Of a stretch of 64,000 nucleotides of DNA, positions 40,941 through 51,989 are shown piece after piece. The notes under the pieces were generated by a model that did not search any database, was not told the DNA's origin, and saw only the letters and a program-made list of their open reading frames with translations. Position 1 is the stretch's first letter; each line of letters starts with the position of its first letter. The stretch comes from Diogma glabrata (Eukaryota; Arthropoda; Insecta; Diptera; Cylindrotomidae): contig OY856187.1 in the NCBI GenBank assembly GCA_963693315.1, forward strand, positions 46,152,235-46,216,234, read 5' to 3'. Position numbers and translations under genes: made by a program.

Positions 40941-42470
40941 ACACCAACAATACTAAAACCAATTCCCAACAACAAAAAAAGTAGTTAGTACGCTGTAAAT
41001 GTAAAAATAATGAAAAATGCAAAAACGGAAAAAACAACGAACGCCCAATTCGAAAACGCAAAAATTTGTAAAAACCAAATTCCGTAAAAGAACAAAAAGA
41101 CCACCGTCGTACCTAATCTTTGCTTTACCTTTCACAAAAATTCCTAAAATATTGTATATAAAAATATAATTTATTTATTTAATTTCAGATATGCTGAAAT
41201 TTCAGAATTAATTATATACCTAAAATTATTTATTGACGATAGCACCCCTAAAAATATTTATTTATTTTTAAAAAAATTGAAAAATAAAAAATATTCAAAA
41301 GAATGTTTATTTATCGGATGCACCGTCTTAACTTCGAAATATTTATTTATTTTTTTAAAAAAAATAAAGAATATTTATTTATATCTTGACGTAATTTGCT
41401 TAGTTAAGAAAATTTTATTTATTTAGCTACCTAAAATTATTTAATTCTAAAAAAATTATTTTATTTAATAAAAAATTTTTATTTATATAATTTTCAAAAA
41501 ATTTGTTTTATTTATTTTATTTTTATTTAATAAGATAAGAGATTCCCAAAGTCAAGATTCGTCTGGAGACAATTTAAAAAGTAAGTATGGTACAATATCC
41601 ATTTTGTTTAAATCTAAAATATCGCGTTCGCGAGCCCACTCCAACAATGCATGTGAGAACTGACTAGAAAAGCCCCTAACGACCAGATTCTACAGAACAG
41701 ATTCTCCCCAACCTAATAAAACAATCACAACTGTCACGATTAGACCTCAGGTCCATTTCTACTGACCCAGTTGTGCTTGTTTAACCTACAAATAAATTAC
41801 AACTAAACCTAATGCGAAAGTTGAAGAACGCTCCCGAGCACCAGACTTCTAATCCTAAACTCCATGAAAAACTGTTCTATTGCGAAGCTAGATGGAAAAA
41901 TGGTAAGTTTTTGAATTTGTATGAGGTGAAGCCTCTGATCCTGAAAGCAAAGTATAATTGGCTCTTCTCTTCATTACACCGAAGAAGCCTCTGAGCAAAG
42001 AATGGTACTACTGGTTTGCACCTAAGTACAAACACAGCAACACCACTCCTCGTCCCTGAGAACTTCCTCGCCGAATGAAGAGAAGAAACCAATGTTCTTC
42101 GATCGCATAACCCCGGTGGCCATAGGCGATCTAAGAACGACATCAATGTTAAAGAGTGAAGCTCTATGGATGGCTTTTTAGGCCTACCGCTGAGAAAGAA
42201 ATTATATTTATACACTAATACAACATATACACTATCAAAAAAAAATAATTTACAAAAAAAATTGTACAAATATTGTACATTATTCAAATTCAATAAATAA
42301 AAAAAATTTAAACCACAACTGGTTTACCCAAAAATTCATATATAGAAACCAAAACTGGTTTATCAAAACAAATAAAAACTGGTTGACAACGCCCAGTTTC
42401 ATCCGCGCCAAAAATTATGACTCATATAATTCAAATATATAAAAAAAACCCTACAAAGCCCCAGGTCTTT
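40941..42470 (-). other. Gypsy-4 leader with a TTTATTTAT-rich segment
   Basis: About 1.5 kb between the primer site and gag. 41150-41545 is a degenerate array of TTTATTTATT words with almost no G or C. 41600-42200 has more balanced composition, with an open plus-strand stretch (41812-41994) and a donor-like GGTAAGTT at 41902, but nothing I can assign. The length is large for a gypsy leader and may include a further inserted fragment. Confidence 0.45.
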
Positions 42471-42484
42471 GTTTCGGAACGCCA
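42471..42484 (-). promoter_or_regulatory. Gypsy-4 primer binding site
   Basis: Minus-strand TGGCGTTCCGAAAC, two bases after the LTR-like end AAATTTAACA. Primer tRNA not identified. Confidence 0.6.
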
Positions 42485-42486
42485 GT

Positions 42487-42731
42487 TGTTAAATTTACCA
42501 CGTATCGTGGCTTGGACTTTTACTAACCAATTCGTACTTCAAAAGAAAGTATTCACGTAACTCGTATTTATCTAGGTAAAACTACGACCACCGGTCTGCC
42601 CCTGACGAAAATAAACCCGGAAATCTCTTATAAAAAAATGGGAGAAATTCACTCAGACATTCCTTTAGAATTGTCTAAATTAAGTAATATAGATAATAAA
42701 CAAGGAAAAGCAATTTCCATTTCGACATACA
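42487..42731 (-). repeat. Gypsy-4 5' LTR (single copy in window)
   Basis: 245 bp bounded by TGTTAAATTT and GACATACA on the plus strand, i.e. TG...CA ends, with the primer site next to its inner edge. I find no second copy in the window. Confidence 0.6.
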
Positions 42732-43089
42732 ATTAAAATAAAATTATTCTAATAATAAACTTACAGCTATTTCCGACTAACTTGATTGATGATTCAGAAT
42801 ACTTCCAAATTATGTCCTTTCCTCCATCTTAAACGAATTTATCATAAATCCAGTTGAATTAAATAAATATTTTCCTCCTTTTCCTTATTTGTATTTCCCA
42901 AAAGGCACTATTGATATCAGTTAATTTCTTTGTTATAACCAGAACATTAAATTCCCTCCCCCGTATGTCCTTCAATATACTTTGCTCCACAGTTATCGAT
43001 CTTGGATCTTCCCTTCACCCTATCATTCCATGTAACTTTATTTTTCTAATACCAAGACCCAAAATGATCGTCACCAAATCCAAACACTC
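42732..43089. other. Possible old reverse-transcriptase remnant
   Basis: A minus-strand frame from about 43087 to 42855 has only one stop and reads ILKDIRGREFN, then LTDINSAFWEIQI, which resembles the gypsy RT block with DIxSAFWQI. It is too short and divergent to be sure. This is also the insertion target of the non-LTR element that starts at 43090. Confidence 0.25.
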
Positions 43090-46000
43090 TTTTTTTTTTT
43101 TTTTTTTTATTAATTAGTTAGACATGTTTAGCACACTAAATATGAAATATTCATTATTTAGACTCTTTGAATATCCGAAGATACCATGTCAACTATAAAG
43201 GAAGGAGATGAGGAAAATGGAAGGAATGGGGATATAAGGATAACTATACTAATTTTTTTAAATGATGATGGACATTTTCTTTAAATGCCTGGGGGGAAAA
43301 TTCATCGGGAAATACAGAGGAAGGCAATGAGTTCCATAATTTTGCCACTCTATTAAAATAGTCGTTTTGGAAGGACACAGTTCTACAACGAGGTATTTGT
43401 ACAACAAATGGATGGGATAACTCGGCAGCTCTTGTTTGTCGATTATACTGCGCACACGATGGAAGGATATTTTGAATTTCCTTAGAGGACAATTCGCTAA
43501 AGTTATATTTATAGTAGATTGACAATTCAGCCACATTTCTTCTGTGCTGGAGTAAATCAAGCTGGTCCGTTAGTTTGGTATTACCAATCAACCGTATTGC
43601 TTTTCTCTGAACAGAGTCTAAACAATTTATTGTTGACTGACAAGCACCTCCCCAAACATGACAGCAATACTCCATACATGGACGAATAAAGGACTTGAAG
43701 ATTAGCAAAATTTGCTCGGGATTGAAATATTTTTTACATCGACTCAAGAATCCTAATTTTTGCATTGCAGATTTAGCGAGGTTGAACACATGTTTATTCC
43801 ATTTCAGGTTATTTTGAATATCCACTCCAAGAAGTCTAACTGATTCAACCTCACGCAATTCCTCATGGTTTATTTTAATAGGAAAATTTTTATGTCGCTC
43901 TATTCGTGAAAGACGGCATAATTTGGTTTTGGTTGGATTAAATGAAACAAGATTACGATCACCCCATTCCATTATACGCTCCAGATCTTTGTTGATAGAA
44001 TCAATTAGCAACTCTCTATCAGTGGTAACTGCAGTATGAGATCGAAATTTAGGAGATGCATGTGATGCATGTAATGTGCTGTCATCAGCAAAACTATGGA
44101 TTGGGTGCACTGTAGAAATAAGTAAGTCATTAATGTATAGAAGAAACAAGGTTGGTGAGAGTGCCGAACCTTGGGGAACCCCAGCATTGGTTGTGTAAAT
44201 ATTGGATGTGATACCATCTAAATTAACATGAAATTGGCGACCTGTAAGAAAACTATGAATCCATGAGACAGTAAGATGGTCTATGCCATAAGATTTTAAT
44301 TTAGCTATAAGATTTTTATGCCACACTTTATCAAATGCTTTAGAGATGTCAAGTGAAATACTGAATGTTTCACCGTGGTTTTCCAGCGATTTGTTCCAGA
44401 GATGGGATACGTAGGCTAACAGATCACCTGTTGCATGACTTCTACGAAAACCATACTGCTTATCATCAATAATTCGCGACATTTCCAAATAATCTATCAA
44501 ATTGTAGTTAACATATTTTTCAAATATTTTAGCTAAAACCGACAGAATTGCAATTGGTCTATAATTGTTAGGATCTATCTTACTGCCTTTCTTTGGTATG
44601 GGTTGAACGCTGGCCAGCTTCCAAGAGTCGGGAAATATTCCGGTTTTATAAGATAAATAGAAAATTTTTGTTAAAATTGGAGCTAGTTGTCTAGCAAAGT
44701 TTTTAAGAATGAGGGGTGGAATACCGTCGGGGCCAGCAGATTTGTTGATACTGATAGAAAGAAGCATTTTCCGTACAATATTGCAACGAAAAATAATTGG
44801 TTTCATTTTCGTTACAACTGGGGAAATGAGTGTAGGAGAATGAGGGGGTTCAACTATGTTTGAGTTTTCTGCGAAAATACGACCCAAAAGATCCGCTTTC
44901 TCTTTCGAGTCGCTCACGGGAATGTCATTCAGAACTAGGGTTGGAATAGAGGATCGAGTAAAATTGCTCTGGACTGATTTAACTGCCTGAAAGAAACTAC
45001 GTGAGCCAGATGGGTGCTCGGCGAATTTCTTTGCTTTCTTCTGGATAAACGCGTCTTTGTCCAAGTCTATTTTGAATTTACTAATATTTCTGGCTTCCTT
45101 ATAGGCTCTATGGGTTTCAGGAGTTTTATTAGCGTTATACGCCTTGAATGCTTTGCGTTTATTCCTTACTGCCTCATCAACATCCCGCGTGAACCAAGGC
45201 TCAGTTTTAGGAGTGATTAATCGATTTGGAATAAACCGCCGCATTCCTTCTTTTATGATTTCAGAAATTCTTATTACCGATGTGCTAGGATCTTGATCAA
45301 CACAACAAATAGTTTTCCAAGGTGTTTCATCATAAAAGTTTCTCAGTCCCTCCCAGTCAGCGCGTTTATAGTTCCAGACCCGACGAGGATTTGCTTTAAT
45401 TTGTGTCGGTGATGTAAATTGCACTATTGCTGATATTAGTAAATGGTCCGATGATCCCAGGGGTTGGTCAACTTTTGTCTTCGTAGTATCTGGTTTGTTT
45501 GTCAAAAACAGATCCAGCAAATTATTGTTATGATGTGAATTGTCTGCGATTCTAGTGGGACACTCTATCATTTGCGTCAAACCGTGATAATCTGCGAGTA
45601 TCAGTTCGGCTTGCCTTCCTACGTCGTCAGTGCGCGATGAATACTTAAGCCATTCTTTATTATGAATATTGAAGTCTCCAAGAATAACCATTCTTGCTTT
45701 GGGGTAGTCCGTGGTAATCTTGTCTAGATTAGCCGATATTTTATCGAAAAAGGGACATCCTGAGGGAGAATTTGGGGATCTGTATAATCCTATTACAAAC
45801 ATAGTTTCATCAACACCTGAGATCTTCAGTGCTATAGAATTATGGTGCTTAGAGTTCAACTCGTAGGCCTTAATTCTCATACATGAAAGTGAATCTCGAA
45901 CAAATACACAGACACCATGTTTGTTATAAAAGGAATGTTCCAATTCGTAACTAGGTATCCGGTATTTATCGAGATCCAATTTCGATGCTTTGCCACTAAC

Positions 46001-46260
46001 AATTGTTTCGGTAAGAAACAATATGTCAGGTTTATTTTTTTCGATATAGTGATGAACCTCGTTTAGATTGGAATTGAGACCTCTTATGTTGGTGAAGTCA
46101 ATGCTAAGCTGTTGGTTCACTCTGCTGCATTTTTGTTGAGACAAAGACTTACCCTTTGACATTGCAGGTATAGATACTGAAATTCGGCCAGGCCTAAATT
46201 TCAACACTACACAATACAAAAGAAACTGGGTATCTCTGTCACAAAAACACGATAGCAGGT
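43090..46260 (-). mobile_element. Non-LTR retrotransposon (Jockey/CR1-like group) with open EN-RT frame
   Basis: A 19-base T run at 43090-43108 is the poly(A) tail of a minus-strand copy, 135 bp past the stop of the long frame. No ORF1 is present upstream; the right boundary is not defined and I could not match a target duplication. The element is therefore either 5'-truncated ahead of ORF2 or of a one-ORF type. The open long frame indicates a young copy. Confidence 0.8.
43244..46219 (-). CDS. Endonuclease-reverse transcriptase of the non-LTR element, intact frame
   Basis: 991 residues. The N-terminal APE-type endonuclease (about 30-270) has DILFLTETI, VCVFVRDSL, YRSPNSP, LGDFNIHNKEW and GSSDHLLI, covering the catalytic Glu, Asp/Asn and Asp-His residues. 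A linker with WFTRDVDEAVRNKRK follows. The RT (about 480-760) has AGPDGIPPLIL, PIPKKGSK, YRPIAILS, FRRSHATGDLL, LDISKAFDKVWH, the GVPQGSALSP block and the catalytic FADDSTLH. The C-terminal tail has SVQRKAIRLIG and a basic end. Translation may begin at the second ATG (MSKGKSL, residue 20) rather than the first. The enzyme would nick target DNA and prime reverse transcription from it. The FADD box and SVQRKA tail suggest the CR1/Jockey side of non-LTR elements; the family is not fixed. Confidence 0.93.
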   Translation of the reverse strand: MYCVVLKFRPGRISVSIPAMSKGKSLSQQKCSRVNQQLSIDFTNIRGLNSNLNEVHHYIEKNKPDILFLTETIVSGKASKLDLDKYRIPSYELEHSFYNKHGVCVFVRDSLSCMRIKAYELNSKHHNSIALKISGVDETMFVIGLYRSPNSPSGCPFFDKISANLDKITTDYPKARMVILGDFNIHNKEWLKYSSRTDDVGRQAELILADYHGLTQMIECPTRIADNSHHNNNLLDLFLTNKPDTTKTKVDQPLGSSDHLLISAIVQFTSPTQIKANPRRVWNYKRADWEGLRNFYDETPWKTICCVDQDPSTSVIRISEIIKEGMRRFIPNRLITPKTEPWFTRDVDEAVRNKRKAFKAYNANKTPETHRAYKEARNISKFKIDLDKDAFIQKKAKKFAEHPSGSRSFFQAVKSVQSNFTRSSIPTLVLNDIPVSDSKEKADLLGRIFAENSNIVEPPHSPTLISPVVTKMKPIIFRCNIVRKMLLSISINKSAGPDGIPPLILKNFARQLAPILTKIFYLSYKTGIFPDSWKLASVQPIPKKGSKIDPNNYRPIAILSVLAKIFEKYVNYNLIDYLEMSRIIDDKQYGFRRSHATGDLLAYVSHLWNKSLENHGETFSISLDISKAFDKVWHKNLIAKLKSYGIDHLTVSWIHSFLTGRQFHVNLDGITSNIYTTNAGVPQGSALSPTLFLLYINDLLISTVHPIHSFADDSTLHASHASPKFRSHTAVTTDRELLIDSINKDLERIMEWGDRNLVSFNPTKTKLCRLSRIERHKNFPIKINHEELREVESVRLLGVDIQNNLKWNKHVFNLAKSAMQKLGFLSRCKKYFNPEQILLIFKSFIRPCMEYCCHVWGGACQSTINCLDSVQRKAIRLIGNTKLTDQLDLLQHRRNVAELSIYYKYNFSELSSKEIQNILPSCAQYNRQTRAAELSHPFVVQIPRCRTVSFQNDYFNRVAKLWNSLPSSVFPDEFSPQAFKENVHHHLKKLV

Positions 46261-47320
46261 TTCATGCAATAGTAGCTCGATAAGAGAAAAGCAAAAAAAT
46301 AAAATAAAAAATAAAATAAAAAAATGGGGACACAAAAGACACTAACAAAATTGAAGAGTACAAATAAAGGGTTAAATTTTAAAATCTCACTAATAACCAA
46401 AACTAAATTTTACCTTCCCTGTCACCAAGCAATATTAAACAAATTTATGATTTAAAATAATAAATAAATTTATTATATCAAAACAATATAAGGTAAAATT
46501 TTACCTGCCAATCTGGTAACAGCAAATATAAAATACCAAATAATTATCTAAAAAAAAAGAACAATCTCACCAATTATATAATTTTACGCCTCCGTTCTTT
46601 AACAATTTTATTTTCATAAACACTAACACTAACACAAACACTATACAATACACTTATTTTCGATTATTTGTTTTTTTCCTTTTAAATAAACACTAACACA
46701 ATCACTATGACATACACTTTTTTTTTTATTTTCGATTATTATTTTTTTTTATTTGTATTTTTTCCCATAAAATTTTTTTTTTTACCTTCTTCGTCTGTTT
46801 CTGGTTGATGACTGTCTTGGAATATCTATTGAATGCATTATGGTTATTCTTATATTTAATAAGTTTGTTGTTTGCACCTGGATCATAAAGTAAAAACCAA
46901 TTAAATTTAAAATTTCGGTAATTCGTTTTAATGAACAAAGGTTTTATTTTCCATATTTATTGTTTTCACACTTTATCTCTAATAGAATGAGATTAAACTT
47001 TTCAATTTCTTAAAACAGAATAAAAAATAAACTATGATACTTATCATTTTAGTATGTACAGCAAACATAAAATTAATTTTTTTATAATATATTTAGCAAC
47101 AACTCGACTGTTATTTTTTTTTGATTTGTTAATTTCATTTCTTTTGAAAAACAATCTAGATAATTTACTGTATATTTGCATTGATTTTATCATCAAAAAA
47201 AAATGGAATCGAACTTGTTCAATTACTTAAAACAGAATGGGCGAGTTATATCAAATTTCAACCTCGAAACCATTTTTAACAAAAATGTGTTTTCTTTTCC
47301 ATCTCTTTTTTTGAGAATCG
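46261..47320. other. AT-rich stretch with a short direct repeat
   Basis: AAACACTAACAC..ATACACTT..TTTTCGATTATT occurs at about 46619-46672 and again at 46686-46742. It may be a promoter-like repeat upstream of the non-LTR element or unrelated. No gene seen. Confidence 0.4.
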
Positions 47321-47569
47321 TGTAACACCAAAGATTCAGCAAAAATTAGTAACGACATCTGTTCGTTAGAATTGGAAATAAAATTGAGTACGTTCGTTTG
47401 TTTTTATAGTATATTCGAAATTTAACTAGCCGTTAAGTATTAGAAAATTTTAAAATGATTATTAATGTAAAAAAAATGAACTGAAACTAATGAAATACAT
47501 TTTTATTGAATTAGAAAAAGAAGACGAATTGGTTTTATTATTGTTTAGGCGAATATAGCGGACGTTACA
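47321..47569. repeat. Dispersed 250-bp repeat, copy B
   Basis: Partner of 35852-36102, with clean TGTAAC...GTTACA ends. No primer site or purine tract sits next to it. 47570-48200 has no gene; a loose hairpin GTGAGTATAAT/ATTGTACTCAC lies at 47690-47770. Confidence 0.7.
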
Positions 47570-48203
47570 AAGTCATTATGGATTGTTGCAAATAAATGCG
47601 AAACTAATATCTTACACACGGTCAATATATTGGCATATATGTTCCATATATAGACAACATTAATGGAATATTAATGTTTGGGCGATTTTGTGAGTATAAT
47701 TATTGCTCAAAGTAATTATTGAAAGTATTATTCCCGATAATAAGTAATTACTGTCGGGATTGTACTCACACTGATCAGAGACATCATAGTTCCAAGCCAT
47801 CTTACAGACTCAGCCACAGTGGATGAAACAACATTGAAACATATTTTAATTTTCATGTTCAGATAATTTCTAAATTGAAACTTCATTATCTTATATTTTT
47901 ATTTAAATTGAATTCTCCATCTGTGATTATACAATTGTAAATTGTATTTGTTCCCGACACGAAACACACAAAAACTGTTTTAAAGAAGTTTATCTGAGAG
48001 AAAATAAAAAATGCTATAACATTGCAAAATTCATGTGAATTAAAATAATTACTTTAAGCTTAATCACTCTAAAAATCTCTCAAAACTTTATTTATTTTAC
48101 ACCAAATAGTGTAAAACTTTAATTTATTTAACATTATACCCGTCGCATATTGTCGATATTTCATAAGAAAGGAAATTCAAGAAAACTCGTTTTGATAACA
48201 GCC

Positions 48204-48281
48204 GTGCTCGATTTGACTGAAGCATTTGAAACACCGAAAAATTTAATACAATTGTTGTTGTTTTTTCAGTCAAACTAAACG
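48204..48281. mobile_element. Short MITE, same family as 60343-60572
   Basis: Ends GTGCTCGATTTGACTGAA and TTCAGTCAAACTAAACG are inverted and match the outer element at 60343-60572. Confidence 0.5.
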
Positions 48282-48317
48282 TCCCTAACATTCTATTTAC
48301 ATTGTATCATTTTATTG

Positions 48318-48720
48318 CAACAATTATTTATTTTAATAAGGAAAAAATTTCAAAATGTCGTTTTAATTCTATTTCTTTATTCGTGTGCTTGTGGGCACAC
48401 ATTATATTTTGTGTTTTTCCGTCATCTAGACGGACGCGTACACGAATAAATCAGAAGGTATTCCGACGTTAGCTGGCCACATACAGTTGTCCAGATGTGA
48501 GAAGTACAGATTCTCCAAATCTACCTAGTCCACAGCAGCAATTGTCCTTGTGCTTTGTTGATGGCCATTGCAAAAGCGAGTCGCACTGGAAACTAAACGT
48601 TCGAATTAAAATGCTATATCTGTTGGGATCATTGAAATGCTTGGAAACAGTACATCTTCCCCTTTGAATTTTCCATTCAAAATTGTAGCTTCAATGACAT
48701 TGTTCATCATCTTTTTCACC
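48318..48720 (-). pseudogene. Helitron helicase C-terminal relic, copy 1
   Basis: Minus strand, in shifting frames, gives an ATILNGKF-type start, then IPTD-type sequence, AFAMAINKAQ-like and GLDLENLC-like blocks: the C-terminal motifs of the PIF1-family helicase of Helitron RepHel (the NKAQGQ motif region). At least two frame changes. Copy 2 lies at 54087-54462 and aligns with it through TTTCAAAATRTCGTTTTAA downstream. Confidence 0.6.
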
Positions 48721-48773
48721 GAAAATTTTTAAAAAAAATTGTGCTATTTCAAAATATTTGACATATTTTTTTA

Positions 48774-49320
48774 ATAAAATGTGTTGTGTAGCTGGTATAA
48801 CAATATGTGTCACAACAACACATAAAACCCTTTAAGACCTAGGTTCCACAACATCATATTTTTTAAGATGATGAACGCAAATTTCTTATCTTTTGGTTTT
48901 TTATATTCTTTTTAAAGAATGGAAAACTAAATAATAAATCCTTTCACATAATAATAAACGACATAGGGCAATATTTCATGATAAAATGGAGGAAATAAAA
49001 ATAAAATACTTTTTTTTTCAAATTTGTAGGAACAAAGCTAAATTGGGTTACCAATTATCCTTATAGTGCTAGAAGCATATACTAAGATCATAAAAAACTT
49101 GGTTTTGCTCAAGGATTAAACCCGGCATATTTAATAGTTATATGGAAGCTCATTTCTTCGAGCAAGCGAAAAAGTTCATTCTTTAATAAAATATACAAAA
49201 ATAAAAAATTTGCGTCCATCAACACCTTAGAAAGCATGTTGTTGTGGGACCTTATTCTTCAAAGGTTGTTATTTTTTGTTGTTGCACACATTGTAATTCG
49301 TACAACCCAAAACATTTTAT
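48774..49320. mobile_element. 547-bp fold-back element with arms of about 110 bp
   Basis: ATAAAATGT...CAATATGTGT...CCACAACATCAT...GACGCAAATTT-type words at the left recur in the same order as reverse complement at the right end (…AAATTTGCGTCCATC…CCACAACAACATG…). Arms are diverged, about 110 bp each, around a 300-bp AT-rich centre. Confidence 0.65.
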
Positions 49321-51278
49321 TTAAAAAAACAAAAGCGTGTCATCATCATCATCAAAGAATATTAATACTATAACTAAGACTAAGGGTGCTATCGTTGATT
49401 GAAAAAAGTTCATCCGCCGAAACCCCTAAGATATCACTTTGGCTAGTGATATCTCACTGCTATTGCCAGTGGTATACGATATCTCAAGCTTACTCATATG
49501 CAAATAACAGGGACCTAAGTACGCAGGGTTGTCACACCCATAGATCAAAAATTTTAAATTTTACAAATCTTCCTGCGGGAGTATCTAATTAATTCGTTAA
49601 TGAATTCATTAATGAATTGTTACCGTTTGAAAATTACTATTGCATACGTGTTGCCAGCTAACTCCCACCATTTTTAATTAGTTTGTTCATCATGATTGTC
49701 ATCCTTGTTTGATCAACTATGCTTCTCTGTATAGTATTTGTGCGGCTCCCATTTCGTAACTTTGAGCTTTAAATCAATTTAATCGATTGTAAAGTCGGTG
49801 TTTATGAACTATCTTGTGGTGATTACTATAAAAATATTATACGGGCAGACGCGTAAGGTTTTGGAGAAACGCTTTGAGGCAAATTCTGTATACATTAAAA
49901 CAGACCAACCAAATAAAACCCCAATAGCAAAACATGTTTTGGAAAATAACATGATTATTTAAAATTTTCAATAGATAATATGAGGTTAAAGAAAGAGATG
50001 CACGACAGCAATAAATGGGATGCTTTTGAATCCCTTTACATTCATAAGAACATAAACGCAATTAATATTAATTAATTAATATTAGACAAAGGCAACATAA
50101 ATTCAGATTTATTTAATTTATTTACTAACCACACACGACAATTGGACAAAGCAAGCGTAGTGAATTTTCAAAACTTTGACATTAAAAACAACGTTTTAAA
50201 TACAAATACGGCACCATCTATTGGCTAACCCAAATTTATGAGGCGTATATCACACTATCAAATATATTGGTCAATAAAAAAAATTGACATGAAATTGGAG
50301 AGTTTAAAGCATTGAATAAATATATAAGGAAGAATAATTACGCATGGCTACACGAATATTTTTTAAAGTATGTAATTTGTATATCTGTGCGTTCTTCATC
50401 CATGACATTTGACATATTTCGTTTTGTATTTTAAAATAAAATGATAGCTTTTATCCGAAATTCTACTTTAAGATATTCAAATTAAGGAAAATTTATAAAA
50501 ATTAAAGTTTAAATTAATGTTTTACAAAACAATTATCAGTATTTGTGCAGTAGTTCATTCGTAAAAATGAAGTGTTGCATTAAAATATGTACAAATAATT
50601 TTAAATACACTGAAATTTGATCATCGAATTTCATATCAATGATTATAATATTTTTACTAATACTACGCATAAAAAGGGTTTAGAATGATGTTTTAACAAA
50701 AACAAAATATTTGCTTACAAAAGCTGTTGTTTTCTAGTTTAGTTTTATATTTTATTACCCTACATAAATGTAATTTTTCTTAATCCATCGTTTTTAAACC
50801 AAATTTCAAACGCTATCACAGCCGAATATAAACTGGTCTTAAAGTAATTCAATAAGATTAAAATTTGTGTTGTATGGACAATTAAAAATATTTATATATG
50901 GAAATATAAGGAAATATTTTATTCAAACATATTAGGCTTTTAAATTTATATGTAACATTTATTATTTCTTTTGTTTGTTTTGAAAATATAAATACGCAAA
51001 TTGTATACAGTACCACCCAGCTAGAATGCAAACACTATCAAACTTCACCAATACTAAAAATTAGAAGCTTCACTCAAAATGTCTAGTTACTCTTCCTTAG
51101 ATTTATTCAATGGTGTAAAGGTTGTAAAATAAACTTCGTTAGTTTTTCATCCAGTTTTGATGACAATTTTTTTACCTCTAATCGTTCTAATTTAATAAGT
51201 AATATAAATAAGAGTATTTTGTAATTTGATATTGATTTTTGTAAATTAATTTTGAAGATCAATGAACCATTATAATAT
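49321..51278. other. AT-rich stretch without a supported gene
   Basis: Small features only: (CAT/TCA)n near 49340, a 10-bp-arm palindrome AGATATCACT/AGTGATATCT at 49429-49454, and AATTCGTTAATGAATTCATT at 49595-49620. Short frames at 49386 and 49837 have no recognisable motif. Confidence 0.5.
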
Positions 51279-51373
51279 TAATAAAATATTTAATAATAAT
51301 ATTAAATTTTAAAAAACTCCTTGTTAAACAAGGAGTTTTTTAAAATTTAATATTATTATTAAATATTTTATTA
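51279..51373. repeat. 95-bp perfect palindrome
   Basis: Every base from 51279 to 51325 pairs with 51327-51373 around a single central A at 51326, without mismatch. The inner part is AAAAAACTCCTTGTT with its complement; the outer arms are A/T only. It is followed at 51379 by a 63-codon frame I do not recognise. Confidence 0.9.
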
Positions 51374-51959
51374 TTATCATGTTTCGCCAAGCAGTGTCTT
51401 CCGCTTCTATACAATACATTATAATATTTATACTTTGTCAAACTTTCCAGACATGTGTAACATTAGCAAGGAAATTACCTGTAGATCGTGCTTATCGAAA
51501 ACTGTATTGCCTACTAATTGTAAGCCAAAAAGTTATAGTTAACATAATTGTAAATAAAATTTCTTGTTGAAATATTACTTCGGTCTGAAAGACCTAAGTA
51601 TTACATTCATGAGCTCAAAGTGAAATTCTTACCCCCACTTTTTTTGACATTTCTCGACGTTTTAGGACCTCCTGATTCTAAAAAAGCAAAAAAAAAAAAA
51701 TGTATGTCTGTCTGTCGGCCGTCCGGCCGTCATTACCTACGCTGCAGGGAAAACCACTGGAGGGATTTCAAAAATTTTTTTTTCTAAAAATAGGTATACT
51801 CAAGGGACAGGTCCGAAAGGACGCTGTGTTCGATAACTGTACCGGAAGTGTGTCAAAAAAATCATTATGTGTGTCAAAACAAGGAAATTTGCATATTTTT
51901 GGCTTAAAAAACGTTCATTTTAAGTGATTACGAGTAGGAACATTGAATTTGGAGAAATC
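51374..51959. other. Stretch with a GC-rich patch CGGCCGTCCGGCCG
   Basis: 51695-51760 contains GTCTGTCTGTCGGCCGTCCG followed by sequence that reads as an open frame (51700-51927, 75 codons), a pattern often seen in dispersed insect repeats. GTGTGTCAAAA words begin here (51850, 51870) and become the tandem array that follows. No domain recognised. Confidence 0.35.
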
Positions 51960-51989
51960 TTGATGGTCGGGATTGGTATGTGAGATCAA

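Larger units (their letters stand above)
36103..42731 (-). mobile_element. Gypsy-4: Ty3/gypsy retrotransposon lacking a recognisable 3' LTR
   Basis: Minus strand: an LTR-like 5' end at 42731-42487, a primer site, a leader of about 1.5 kb, gag, protease, RT-RNase H-integrase, and a purine tract near 36170-36160. Past the purine tract I find no copy of the 245-bp LTR; the sequence runs within about 60 bases into dispersed repeat A. The 3' LTR is therefore lost, or this boundary is rearranged. Lesions in pol: a stop between protease and RT and a frameshift near the C-terminus. Boundaries on the left are approximate. Confidence 0.8.

Noticed and set aside
35852..47569. Treating repeats A and B as the LTR pair of gypsy-4
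   Set aside because: No primer site abuts copy B, while the LTR-like end at 42487 has one; A and B are also diverged more than expected for the LTRs of one young element.
51311..51341. Bacterial intrinsic terminator reading of the palindrome core
   Set aside because: Surroundings have insect introns and insect transposons; the match is explained by the palindrome itself, and no bacterial gene is near.
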